Source: Xiphydria camelus
Lineage: Eukaryota; Arthropoda; Insecta; Hymenoptera; Xiphydriidae
Direction: 5' to 3'
DNA: 64,000 bases
Assembly (NCBI GenBank): GCA_963678675.1
Contig: OY783195.1
Location: 320,001-384,000, forward strand
A program made the position numbers and the translations under genes. Under the pieces are notes generated by a model. The model ran no database searches. It saw nothing but the letters and a program-made list of their open reading frames with translations, and had not been told where the DNA came from. Shown piece by piece: positions 50,601 to 62,300 of this stretch. Within the stretch, counting starts at the first letter, position 1. Every line of letters begins with the position of its first letter.

Positions 50601-53600
50601 AGATAGCGCAGGTGCAGGTCGGGCGACGTGTGTATAGTCGCGGTGTGTGCGCGCGCGACCGAACCGCGTCAACGAGCGGGTCTTCCTTTCTTTCTTCTTC
50701 CTCCGTAAAAAAAGCCCCGTTTTCACACGGTACTTCGACCTCGACCAACGGCCTTTGCGTATGCACGCCGGTCGCCCACCCCCTCTCTCCCCCTCTTTCA
50801 CAGTCGCGAATTCATCGCGAGATCCTTGATCCGCCAGGAAGAGGATCCACGGGTCTCGGGGTCACGGAGAAATCGTCGTCGACTCCGGTGTGGGAGAAAC
50901 ACTGGAATTGAATAAAAACTACGAACCGATGACAGGGTTCCAATCCAGTCAGATGTTAAAAAATAGCAGGGGTTAATGAAAATTGTGAGATATGGAAGAT
51001 AACAAATCAGATCATTCTTTAATGAGAAATCTTGACAAACCTTTTCTCATACTGCAAGAAACACGTGCAACGATACCGACTGCTCGTTACGCGCCATCGT
51101 AACGATTTACAGAAACTGAGCACTGATCGCATGACTATCCTGTAACACTGAGAATCCATGCGAACTGTTGCAGCGTTTTAGCGGCGGGAAAGTATCACGA
51201 AACTATTTGACGAATCGAGGGACGAAATCTTAAAAATAATGACTTAATGATTTTTTGAAATAAAAATGACTTTCTACCGACTTGTTGACAAAAAAAATGA
51301 CCAAATGGGAGCTCTGCGACTCTACAGGTCTTCGAGATCGATCCGTCGGAAAAGTCTTATCGTTCATTTTTACCCTCGTATAAAGACTATTACTTGCGCG
51401 ATGTACATACGGGTACAAAAGTACGAAAGTGGCGTTATCGGACCCGAGATGATTATCCGTCGCATGACGTCGGGTCGCTAGAAATCTCTGCAATGGAGTT
51501 ACAAGGGAAAATCGACGCGAGAATCCAAGACGCGAATCGTAGACGTCGACGATATAGATTCGGGGATATTACACGCGGCGTTTTTCTTGGCCGCGTTTCA
51601 TCCCACAGAGATGTGGAACGAAGAAAGATCGAAAGAGAGGGGCGAGAGGGCAAGTAAGAATCGATTCGCGGGGCTGCCATTGCGTGTTCAAGAAGTACAC
51701 GTCATTTGAGCGACTGATAAGGGACGCGATTATCGCGTCGTGCGGTTCGCGCGCAGTATTTTTAAGACGATTACGCGTTGGGACGACAAAGGATAACATC
51801 CGCCTCTTGTGTGATATCATTGAAAAAATTTCCAAGCGGGACTGGACGATAAAGAAAAGAAATGATCGACGAAATCGTCGTGGACGCGTAGTCGTAATTT
51901 GTTGATACGTACAAAAATTAAGTCAAGTTCCACGAGATGCGAGAATCGATCGCAGGAGAAACTCTTCGGAGCCCCCGAATGAATCCGAATCGCTCGAGTC
52001 ACGCGGCACCGCCCGCCAATATTATTATATATTCGCTCCGCGTCACGGGTCACGAGTTGCCACCACCACGTGCTTTTAGGACAGATCGAACGGAGCCGTC
52101 TTGTCGTCAGGGATACGCGGCGTCCGCGCCACGTCGGTATTGCTTTCTTCCCTCGATGAAGGATGTCGTTATGGAGCATACGGGACCGCGTATCGACAAT
52201 ATAAGCACAAATCAAGAGATTTTACACGGGGGAGAGAGTAACCGACTGCTCGGACATGCAAAACCGCAATGGGATCACTTTCCTCGGAAATCGATCGGAT
52301 TTTAATTGCCCCCTATCCCTCCCGATCCTTTCTGCCCGTCCGCGGGAAGGGGACTGCGCAGAGCACAAGTAGACGTGACCGTTAACTGCAGCAGTCAGTC
52401 GGCTGCGTCGCGGATCGAGTTTTAATAATATTTAAAATTAAAATATCCCTCGAAAATCGTACGTTTTCCCGAATCCCTCGACCTCTAGACTCCGCGCGGT
52501 CTACTACGAGCTAAGATAATTGAATACGAACCTGTGTGTGTGGTAGAAAAATGTATTTCAGATAAACAGGAACGTATTCGCATTGAACAAATTTTAATTT
52601 GAATTTGATTGATATTCTACTAGGTTCGTGCTCGATTAAAAACTCATACCGAATATTTATCCAATTCAAATAGACTTTTGTTCGATGCGAATAAATTCCT
52701 ATTCATCTCAAATAAATGTCTCTATCAGATTCGTATTCAACTAGACCTTCTCTCTCAGTGCATCAGAGACATGTTGTTCTCCCCCGTATCACTGTTCCAA
52801 TATACTCAACCAACTACAGCATTTCTCGCGCTGCTCTAACGGAAGCGGCGTCATTTTTTGAACCACGTCACTCCTCTCGGACACGGAGCGACGTTTCGGT
52901 AGTTGAGACAAAGCGGCGGCGAGTGACGAAAAACCCCTTCCGCCCGGGCACATTCGGAGATTCCTCTGCGCCTTCGATGACCGAGCCAGAGTGTGCAGCG
53001 GACAGGAGCCGAGCTCCTCGCACCACAAAGGCCCACGCTCGACTAAACACTCCCTTTCCCCGTCCCCCTCCAGCACCAGGCCACCCCTCCCTTGTTATAC
53101 ACTGTCGTCACGCACAGGACACGTTGGCACAAAAGGTCGGTGTCCCGCTGACATGACGTAAGGACGCAAAGAAATCAACCTTCGGAGACTAACGACGCTG
53201 CTTTCCTATGACGAAGTGGAGGAATTCGTTTTAACGCGGCACGATTATCTCACCCGAAGAAGCGGGTCGTAGGTCGACTGGTATAACGTCCTGGCGCGAG
53301 TGGTCGCGAGGTGCACTTTTGGCAGGGTGCGGTTCACGACGGAATCCGGCTGCAGTCGCACAGTTGACCTTAGAAAATGCCAATAGTTATATAGAGCTCC
53401 CGTTCGAGGGTTCCTACTGTCCTATAGTAGTCTCCGTAGTGTCTAGCGAAATATGAAACAAAAAAAATTCCCCGAGTTTTCTAGGATTTCCAGTCCAAAA
53501 TAATACATTTTTTTGGGCTTTTCCCTGACTCGCATAATTCTCTGACAATCCCAAGTTTTCGGGAATTCCCTGATCGCTTGACACTATGCGTAACAAGTAC

Positions 53601-56600
53601 TCGAGTGAGAGCAGGTACGGCACGACGTTGTGTGTGTGCGCATGTCTAATGCACAATTTGAAGATAGAATTTTCCCTGTGATTAGTGTATGAAAAAAAAA
53701 AATAAATAAAATAAAAAATGAACAGAGCATATCGAGTATCCTCGATGTAGGACTTACGAACTGCCGGTACCATTATGAAAATTCGTACCATATGTCTCGG
53801 ATATAGGTCAGTGCAGGCAGGCAGTCAGTCGGTCTTTGGTAGCGTCAGAACAGTCACTTCAGCACGCTGGTCTATGGAGCGACCTCAACCGCAAGAGTGC
53901 TCCCTCCCCCTCCTCCTCCTATAAACCACCGCCTCGAGTGTTTCTTTTCGCAATAGCTACTCGAATTCGAGCGGCTCTCCAACTCGAATACGGTGGACTG
54001 CAGCAGACACCAAGGAGGCACTCTACTCCGCGCGGGTGAACGCGCCCCGCGCGGATCGATGCGATGGATCGATAAATACACGCTTTTTCGTCGATTCGCA
54101 TTTGAGATGTCGCCACGGAGGAGATCGTTTCGTCGACTCCGAGATCTGTAACTCCACGTCGACACCGACGTCGCTCAACTTGACAGGCTTGTCCCGTTAA
54201 ATCCTATTCCCATTCGCGGAGCCGGAGGTAAGGTTTCCCAACTTTTCTTCGACCCGGTTACGCGGTTGGGGAAAATTCGAAATTTCCCCGAATCGATTCC
54301 CCGAGAGAAACGGCGCGAAGAAATTCGGCATTCGTCGACGAAGAACAACCGAGATTCCGAGAGTGGAGGATCTCGGGTAAGCTAGTCTTCCCCCCATAGT
54401 TGGTTCACGGTATTTTGCAAACCGGTCTATTTCGGTAAACTCATCGGTTATCGGATCGTATAACGGGGCAAATATTTACACACTGGCGTCATCAATCGCC
54501 CGACCGAGACCCGGAGTGTAGAGTGCGCGAGCCAGAACTCCTCGGAGATACCGGCTATCGACGGGAGGGAGGGATCATCGGTTCCGCGAGGGAAGATTCG
54601 TAGTATCGTCGGTAAACTCGGTACACATAGTAGGTCGTCATACTCAGGCCGGCCTCAGACAGCCGGAATGTCTTTCTGAATTCAGAAACGAAATTCAGAA
54701 TCTGACAAATAGATCTAAAGAATTCAGAATCTGAAAAAATCAGGACGTCTCTGTGCTTGCTACTTCAAATTAGGTACATACAATTCCGTGCGACTAGGTT
54801 CTCATTTCCCAACGGCGCGACTACCTCGGTTCACGGATTTTTCACTCCGTGGGCGCTTTGGGATCCAAGGTCTAGAGCCGGGGGAGGAGAACGGTCGCGT
54901 CAGTGATGACTGCCAACTGTCAACGTGTATCGTGAGCTCGCCCGTGCGTCGCGTATAAGCCCACGGCGGTGGCCTTCCAAGTTGAAATTCTGGTCGTGCG
55001 TAACCGGGAGACACCTTTATAGCGAAAGAGGCCAGCTAAGCGAAAAGCGAGAACGACCGAACCGCCGACTCGCGGGGAAAATGAGTCACTCGCACGTAAT
55101 TAGCGCGCGATCGCGGGAAAACTTGACGGCTCCACGCCGCGGGATGGAGGGAGAGAGAGAGAGAGAGAGAGAGAGATGTCGACTCGGGCGCTTTAATTCC
55201 GCGCGAATACGGACTTTCGATATGTAGGCGACGGACCTGAAGTTCCGAACGTTCAATTGAACGAAAAATTTCGGCTTTAAGAGATTACCGCCAATGTTGA
55301 GTTTATCGATTACTAGAAATCTATAGACATTTTTACGAACTGGGCGAAAATCGGAAATAAGGTAATCAGTAAACTCAACAGTGACCATGGTCTTTTAAAG
55401 TCGAAATTTTTCGTTGCAATGAACGTTCGGAAATTCCGGCACATATTTTTTGATCTGGCGGCTCAGACCGATAGATCCGTGTGCGCGTACGAGATCATTC
55501 CTAGCGTACGCAGAAATCGTGGAGCGCTCGAACTGGACGAATTCGTGAAATTTTGTCCAGTAGACCGGCCTGTGACCCTGGTGCATATTGCACACACGCG
55601 CTTTCCCCTGGACACGCTCGTTCGCGCGGTGCAAATCGTCGCGTTATGAACCCGCCCCGTGCCATGACACGCGTGACAAGTCATCGAGGTCTGCGGCGCG
55701 TCTGCGAGATTGCATCACACGACGCGTCGTAGCGTCGATGTATTTCCGGGAGCGTAATTTTTTCTCGCTTTCTCGTCAAACATAGAGCGGTCCGCGAGTT
55801 CAATCGCGCTGAAAGAAAAATAATACAATCGATGCGGGAACTTCCGTTTCGCGATTTTCAAAAAGAAACCCTCATATATCAAGATCGATGCTCGTCCAGT
55901 CGTATCGAATGTAGGTACACGTTCGAATATTTAGCGAGGGTAAACACACTCGATGAAAGTTTACGAAGTACCGTTCCTAAAATACCCTCGCGACGTCTTT
56001 GAGGCAAAGTTCGAACGATAAAACATTTCTCAAAAGTTCGACTCGGATGTAGCTATCCCTGCAACTATAAAATCCACGATGAATGTAAAGATAATAATGA
56101 ATCATCCCACTCGAACCCGCTATTCAGTGCCAGTGCATTGAGAGAAATAATTGCTGGTGCTAAACAAAATTGTTCCTCAATCAAAAACATGATATAATTT
56201 CAGGATCAAGCCATGATTTTCCTCATGCGAGAAAATACGTGACAGGTTCGCGCGAGTAATTGTTTTTCTTCGCACAGAGAGAATTTCTTGTTCCAACGAA
56301 GGTATTCTCGAATCAAGAATATATATCCTTCGACCATCAATCTGTATTCTTTAAAATGCTTAAGAACACGTGTTCTTGGTTCGACAAATATTTTGTTGAC
56401 ACTAGCAATTACTTTTAATGCGAAAACGCCGGTGTCCCGACCGGCGAGCGCAGGTCGAATCAAGAATGCCGCACGCAAAGTGACGATGCAACTGCGCTCG
56501 CTCTATGAATATCGGCCAGAACGCAGACGGGCGGCGTCCGGACGCCGCGAGGCGAGTCGGAGCCGGCCTTTCCACTCACAAGTTCATTTCACTCAACAGT

Positions 56601-59600
56601 CATCGTCGGATGCTCTCGCGCGCGAATCGCTCGAGCAGGCAAGAGCCAGACGAGACAGGTTGCCACCTGCGCGACGCCCGACGCCCGACGCCCTTCCACA
56701 TTGTCCGCGCGTTTCCTCCGTGCGGATGACGGTGAACGTAACGAGCGGCCGTGTCGAACCCTACGCGACCGAAGGAGACGCGCGGACTGTCGAACTACAT
56801 ATTTCCTTGCGGAGCTACAGGTACAGGCCGGGGAGGTTATTCGCCACGGAGTCACAGTCTGGTTCCGATTTGTCGCGTTGACCATCACTCCCAGACAACG
56901 CTATCATTTTTTATTAACTTAAATTTCACGTTATCCAAAGGATAACTGTTGGATAACTCGAAATCTGAGTTATCAAAATATGAGACATCAGGCTATCTAC
57001 GGATGGCTGAGAGACAGCTTTCTGGCTTTTGTTGTCTGGGCTGCTGCAGCTCAGTGTACATACACGCTCTGGAATATCTCCTCTGTAAACAACACACGCG
57101 GAATATGTGTCTCTGCGCTACCGGGAAGAGCGACTCTATATTAGATATCCACGTATAAACCTCGAACGTAACACGCTGCGGTTTCTATACGATGCATCAC
57201 CGGGAATGAAAATTACTTATGTATACGCAGTTGGAAATTGTGTTGGAAACGGTCCACCCGTTTTTTAATGTTAAAATTAACCAATTCTTTGCGCTGATCC
57301 AACATTTTTGTGTTATAATTAACACGAAGAATGTTGAATTAATACGAAGAATCAGTGAGTTTTATCATACGAGAAAATGGATGAATCGTTTTCGACATAA
57401 GATTTCCTGCGTAGGTACGTCGTGTTAAGTAGTGGCACTATTCGCACCCGCGTTACCGTCCGACCCGCCGTAGCTGAGAAAGCTAGAGAGAGTGCGCGAA
57501 TATTTCTTCGAATTCGCGGAATCTCGTCCTTCGATCGATGTACCGCGATAGCGCCATGGCTTTAATTATTCATGGATCGGGACTGCTTTGATTTGCGGGA
57601 TTTAGGACGGTGCGCACAGGATGTTACGGGCGGAATTCCCTCGTGATCCTAATTGCGGAGAAGTTCGACCCATTCGCGGGCCCGGTCGAGCGAAGAAATT
57701 TCAAAAGCTCTCTCTCCGGCGTCGAGATGAAAGGACTCGCGAACGCGACGGGTTTCCTTTCCATTTCGAGGGTCGAGAAACCGGCCGTGGGAAAGGAGGA
57801 GCGAGCGTGCGCGCGCGCGCGCGTCGGCCGATCCCTCCGGTGCAGGTATCGAAGGATAGAGCGGGAAAGACTCGACCGGAAGGACTCGGATGGCTTCGAG
57901 CGCGCGCGTTCCGCGATTTCGCTTCGGCGCGGTTTGCCCCGAGGCGGTCGAAAAGCTCGCGCGAGCGGGGTGCATCTGTACCGTGAGCGAATTGTATTAT
58001 GCCTCCCCCCTTCCCCCCATTCGAAACCTCCGCGAGACTGGAAACTGAGAATCGACCGAGCGTTAAGTGCTGACCTTTTTTTTTGGTCGGACGCATTTTA
58101 CGCTTTCTACGGGATTATGTACTCGGTTTGTTCGACGACGAAATCGCGCCAACGCGAGACTCGCGCTTCGAAGTGACGAGCCGCGGTAAGTACAGCCGCG
58201 TGGGTTATTTATATCGCGATCCCTGTACACGGAGCGGAATCTGCGGTTAAAATTGTGGCATTGTTACGGCGGCCGTCGACGGCCACGAGTTAAAAATTAC
58301 GGAAGCGCGCCGCGATTCTCGTTAAGTCCGGCGCGCCGAAGACGGGCGCGAATTGGATTTAGAAAGCGACGCTATCGTGGATCGTGAGTGTGCATAGAAA
58401 GTGCCGATAAAGGGAGCTGCAAAACCGTTAACCGCGGGGAAAAAGAAGGAAATTGTCGCAGCTGCGGTGGCGGTGGCGCGCGCGGGCCACGTGCGAGTGG
58501 AAATAAATTGACGAAGGTGACACGCCAGAAATAAGACCTCGCGGAGAACCAGACAATGGTCAGCCCCGGTCTCTGCGCGCGTCTCAGGCAATGACACCCG
58601 CCGCTGAATTCGTTTGGATGCAACGCGCGGGACTCGGCGCGACCGTCGCGTATCGAAGCTCAATTAAACGCGGTCAAGGAGAGGCGACGCTAAAAACTCG
58701 CGAACGGTAAATTATGCGCTCAACGGGATTATCGAGCTAAAGGGTAGGGTGGATCGGTAGGAAGTTGCCAAATTGCATGGGGGAGACCGCGACGCCGACA
58801 CCCCGCCTCGTTACGGGCGTTTTCGAGGATCATCGAACCAGAAGGACCGAACGAAGTTCGCCAAGTGAGGACTCTCACTCCGACGATCACACGCGGGAGG
58901 AATAAATACGACGCAATGGCATTGACAATGGAAGCTTCGACGTTGGATATAAATAGGTTGCGCGCGGCGCTATACGTTTTTCTCCTGGAAAAATATTCCA
59001 TGGAATATATTATAGATCGAATAAAAAACGTACGTATACGGAGCTTCGCCAAGATCGTCATATTCGAACCCTTCCTCGAATAATTTCTCATTCGACATTT
59101 TTAAAGACCCGTCCACATTTAGCCGACGATATTACACCGAGAGAAATGAACGTTTGGAACTCTTCAGGCACATAAATCTACTATATTTTTCTCTCAGTGT
59201 GTACGGAGAAATCTTAACAGATCTCAGCGATGCGCGCAAAACGAAGGGGATGGAAATTACTCACGGACAACGCGTATTGCGTTTGGATAAATATGACAAG
59301 GGTGCGTTAGACCAGTTGCAGTTTGATAATTCAGCTGATAACGGATTAACGTGGGCAGACGGAGTGCAGTGCTTTAATGCAAGCACCAACATGTGTGTCT
59401 TTCGACGAGGCGAGTACGTACACGACAGTGGATTGTCCCGTATTCAAAATGCAAGCTCCCATTGATAGTGTAAACGCGCTGAAGTTTTTACCACCGAAGC
59501 GACACGCTATTCTCATGCAATGCAAATATATACGAAATTCGCGATTAGATTAGGATTGGGTAAAAGCATTGCATTCGATCTTTTCGAAGTGTTATGGAAA

Positions 59601-60459
59601 GGACTTTGTAATTGGTGGAAATGAGAATTACGAGATTGCGCAGAGAGATTTATCGTGTGGATAATATCTGTGACTATAAGACGCAATGATACGAGTCATA
59701 TTTCCGATAAGAGGCTTCCCGGTTGCGACGATACCGAGAAAGTAAAATCTTATGGACAATGCGACTTGTGTGGTTTTGCATTGCAGCTACGGATATACGA
59801 TGAATTCGTCGTTAAATCGCCGGTATTATATTTTTCGTTTGCCAGGGATTTTTATAATTGTTATAACGTTCTGAAGATAGGTATCGGAGGGATAATTTTA
59901 TCTCCTGTCATTGCTTTTAAGAGATGGTTAATTCCCTAATATTCTCAATGAGACCACATTATTTAAATAAATCTATTTTATAATCACACCCGTGAACTCT
60001 CTTCCTCCTATGTATACCCTCTCTCTCTCTTTAATATTATAAATTGGCTGCTAATAAATGATTAGCCATGGCTCAGATGGTGGAGGAAAACAAATTAAAA
60101 TATACGCAAGCGTCAACGAAAAATAAATAAACAATTAGATATTATATCAAAAGGGAGTACGTCTTGTGGGTACGAAATAAGAATAACCAACAGAATGTTA
60201 TTTTCTGGAACTCACCGAGTCTTAGCTCCCCGAAGTTACCGCAGCCGATCTTTTTCCCAACCCGGAAGTTAGGACCGACCATGAGCACTCCCGAGGAAGA
60301 CGTAACACTGTGTCTGGAGGTGTGCATGTTAGACCTAGCTGCATTGGCGCTACCTCTGGAGGTTCTTTTTGCCGCCTCCTGTTCCCGATCCTTGTCGCGC
60401 TCTCCGCCGCGCACCGGCTCCTTTTCTTCTCTGGCGTCTCGTCTGTCCCTCCTCTGCAT
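37402..60459 (-). CDS. gish: Casein kinase I gamma (gilgamesh), ten coding exons
   Basis: A membrane-anchored Ser/Thr kinase; the family phosphorylates Wnt co-receptors and acts in trafficking and planar polarity. Exons in transcript order: 60459-60216, 46318-46278, 46142-46073, 45475-45327, 44716-44482, 44389-44070, 42577-42497, 41449-41324, 39347-39241, 37453-37402; phases join, 474 residues. Visible: charged N-terminus, glycine loop [12 protein letters not shown], catalytic lysine in [36 protein letters not shown], then the gamma-type tail ([53 protein letters not shown]). The last coding exon has only 17 codons and ends [17 protein letters not shown], the palmitoylation and basic membrane anchor of the gamma subfamily. 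The start ATG is preceded in frame by a stop (TAG, 60471-60469). Intron 1 is 13.9 kb, and exon 2 is only 41 nt. Alternative tail exons are likely, as in other animals, but not visible. Confidence 0.95.
38170..38241. repeat. (GA)n microsatellite in gish intron
   Basis: About 70 nt of GA; frames reading through it (RERERE, LSLSLS) are not genes. Confidence 0.95.
38490..38502. repeat. Run of 13 C in gish intron
   Basis: Homopolymer followed by gaggaggggg; possible sequencing or assembly weak spot. Confidence 0.85.
41556..41599. repeat. (GA)n microsatellite in gish intron
   Basis: About 44 nt of GA directly upstream (in transcript terms) of the exon at 41449-41324. Confidence 0.95.
43122..43147. 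repeat. (GA)n microsatellite in gish intron
   Basis: About 26 nt of GA. Confidence 0.9.
43361..43573 (-). CDS. Small open frame in gish intron, unknown ([11 protein letters not shown]...)
   Basis: A 70-codon minus-strand frame between gish exons 6 and 7. It starts [20 protein letters not shown] in a good start context (aaggATGGCT) and contains [19 protein letters not shown] possible acceptor (gtctag) lies about 45 nt upstream and a good donor (TTCGAG|gtgagt) at about 43730, so a non-coding first exon is conceivable. I do not recognise the protein. It could be a nested small gene, an alternative gish exon or chance. Confidence 0.25.
   Translation of the reverse strand: MAAPSNVEKTKSDKVGNGPIPYVSVDALELPSCPEYRRENVVKSIAKRLSYLCTSGTLQELPLKAKNSPS
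47424..47779. repeat. Diverged tandem duplication, two units of about 170-185 bp
   Basis: Unit 1 (47424-47593) and unit 2 (47594-47779) share blocks in order: cgaaatt..atacgat(g/a)aactgac, gcttactcgtc, cacttatcgttctc-like acttatcgttctct, gactaaata-like, and a final cacccatataccc/gtacccatataccc. No coding capacity. Confidence 0.7.
47802..47878 (+). repeat. 31-bp-stem hairpin with 15-nt loop (pre-miRNA-like or MITE remnant)
   Basis: 47802-47832 and 47848-47878 are reverse complements except at two positions. In plus-strand RNA both mismatches become G:U wobbles, so the stem is fully paired. Arm cores are cattttgaaaagggg and ccccttttcaaaatg. It follows directly on the tandem duplication. Confidence 0.85.
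52515..52762. repeat. Dispersed repeat family D, copy 2
   Basis: tactaggttcgtgctcgatt, gaataaattcctatt and the right end ctagaccttctctctcagtg match family D copy 1 (10084-10339) in order. The left end is degraded. Confidence 0.6.
55147..55175. repeat. (GA)n microsatellite in gish intron 1
   Basis: About 29 nt of GA. Confidence 0.9.
56139..56421. mobile_element. MITE family A, copy 2
   Basis: The left end tgagagaaataattgctgg and interior blocks (atataatttcaggatcaagcc, gtaattgtttttcttcgc) match family A copy 1 in order. The right end (agcaattacttttaatgc) is degraded. Confidence 0.65.
59135..59200. repeat. 66-bp mini-element with CACCGAGAGAAA termini
   Basis: The left end caccgagagaaat and the right end ttttctctcagtg form imperfect terminal inverted repeats around only about 40 bp. 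Confidence 0.4.
59190..59553 (+). pseudogene. Possible frameshifted coding remnant, unknown
   Basis: One frame is open to 59465 and contains [20 protein letters not shown] and [19 protein letters not shown] second frame (ATG at 59377, stop 59551-59553) contains [19 protein letters not shown] and [18 protein letters not shown]. The protein-like character moves from one frame to the other, as after a one- or two-base indel. No family recognised; a sequencing error or chance cannot be excluded. Confidence 0.3.
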
Positions 60460-62300
60460 CGTACTCGACTAGTTTCCTTTGATCGAATAACGTTTCCCCA
60501 CTTGCTAACCAATAAAATCACCAGTACGAGAGACGACCTCGAGTTCTCGACGCACTTCCACCCCGTCACTGGTGTGCTTCGCCGCTAGATTTCTCCTTGG
60601 GATCGATCCCCATGTTTCGTTCGGGCTCGGAGCACAATCTCTGTTCAGGGAATCCAAAGAATACTCTGATCAAGATCGAAGGATCCACCGAGAGACGATC
60701 TCTACCAACGCGTTCACTGCGCGCGTTCCCGTAACTCGGGATGAATTTTGGAGCCGAATTTTTCTCGGGGATCAACCCCCATGCTTCCTCGTCCTCGTGC
60801 TCCTGGGACTTGCGATCATGAGCACCGTGCCGCGCAAGCACGCAACACGCATGCATGAAACGAGTAGGTGTATCAATGGCTACTGTGTCGCGTGCACAGG
60901 TGAGCAAAATCCGACGAGTCGATCACTCAAACGCTCCCACGAGGAGGTCAATCCCCATGTCTGCTCGGCCGGCCGGGTACTTTAGTCACTGACCCGCGAA
61001 CATTAGTCACTCTGCCCTGTACATCCCTGGGTCTGTCTCGCTCGCCGCATAGAGGACAGTACCCCGCAACCACCATTACTGCCCATCGTCGCGTACCATC
61101 CGATCGCGAAGATAGAACCGGGCGGTCGCGAACCCTCACTGGCCCTTATTTCGATTCGTCGCAACGCCGCATCGAACCCATCAACGAAGGAACGAACGAA
61201 CGATAGCGCGTTATTACCGCCCCACGCACTCACTAATTTCCTACTCCGATTCTCCGTTCGGAACCTCGTAACCGTGGTGGCTGCTTTATGTGCGCCCGTG
61301 TGTGCCTCCTCGTTCGGCTGGCCCGCTCTCTCGATGTCCCCGCGATCGCGCCGTCACACTTCCCACGAGGGCTTCTAGTCCGATTGCATCACACGCCCCG
61401 CATACGCACGAAACCCCCTCGCGCGCGTGTTATCACGAAAACTTGTTGGAAACGGGAAAACGGCCGCGGACAGGCTGCAAGCTCCTGCCTCTCGCGCTCG
61501 GCTCAACATTGAATTAGATTGTTACGGGGCCGGCAGGACTACCAACCTATGACATGGTAAAATCCAGTTTCTAATGTGTCGCGATGGCGACCGATGTGTC
61601 ACTTGACACTTCCACGATCGCACCTTCGTGTGAACCGTGTGGCGATTAATGGTCGTGGTAGAAATTACAGGCACTTGGAATTTAATACTAAGTATCGACG
61701 AAATTGCGCGCGTACCGGCGAGTGCCGAAGCAAGTTTACCGACCTTCGTTCGCGGCACCGACCGCGACCCGCCTTCACGTACTACGGGCGGACATCAACT
61801 GAGCGGCTGAACCCGAGTTCCCCCTAGCGACGCGCAGCGGTAGCGCCATCAAGCGCTCACATTCAAAATCGCCATTACTTGGTTCGTTTCCAGTTTTTCT
61901 TTGCGGTTTCGACTGCTTATCGCGCAGTCGCGTGCTTTGATTATCGAAGCCATAACTGAAACGGATATTTCGCTTGCGTTTAATTTCGTGATTAGAAAAC
62001 TTGCGGAATCTTTTTACCAGCCCCCTGCAACTCTGTTTCGCATGGCCACAACGTTGACGCCAACTGCGTGGTGGCGCAAGTGTTGCTGGCCCTGTGGCGA
62101 AAAGATGTGGTCGCCATCTAATCGGCGGAGCGTTTCGTCCCGGAGTCGGCCTGTATACCTAGACGCTGTAGAGACCCTGTAGACCCTGTAGACCATAGTC
62201 TTCAAAGAGCCTCTGTGCTCTTTTGCCAGTTCGACTATACGACTGGCGTCAAAGATACCTAAGGGGAGTACGTGTAAGCTGCAGGGGGCTGCTTTTTACA
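60460..62300. promoter_or_regulatory. Divergent spacer between gish and tsunagi
   Basis: The two genes are head to head, with 1.84 kb between start codons. The region should hold both 5' UTRs and promoters. No TATA-type signal or conserved exon was identified. Degenerate blocks around gggatcgatccccatg (about 60599) and ggggatcaacccccatg (about 60766) resemble each other. A short repeat agaccctgtagaccctgtag lies at about 62170. Confidence 0.45.

Larger units (their letters stand above)
46279..60215 (-). other. gish intron 1 and neighbours (13.9 kb), no coding exon recognised
   Basis: The intron runs from 60215 down to 46319. It is CpG-rich with many open frames that show no protein-like conservation. 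It contains the tandem repeat and hairpin at 47.4-47.9 kb, MITE copies at 52.5, 56.1 and 59.1 kb, a GA tract, and a possibly frameshifted frame at 59.19-59.55 kb. Size and composition suggest alternative promoters or regulatory elements, but I can point to none. Confidence 0.5.

Noticed and set aside
57610..58176. 188-codon open frame, the longest unassigned one
   Set aside because: The region is very CpG-rich, so stops are rare; the translation is Arg/Ser-rich with no domain, and overlapping frames on both strands are equally long.
60566..60907. Minus-strand frame upstream of gish as an extra N-terminal exon
   Set aside because: An in-frame stop precedes the gish ATG, and no phase-compatible splice that avoids it was found; the repeated MGIDP/WGLIP-like pieces are too degenerate.
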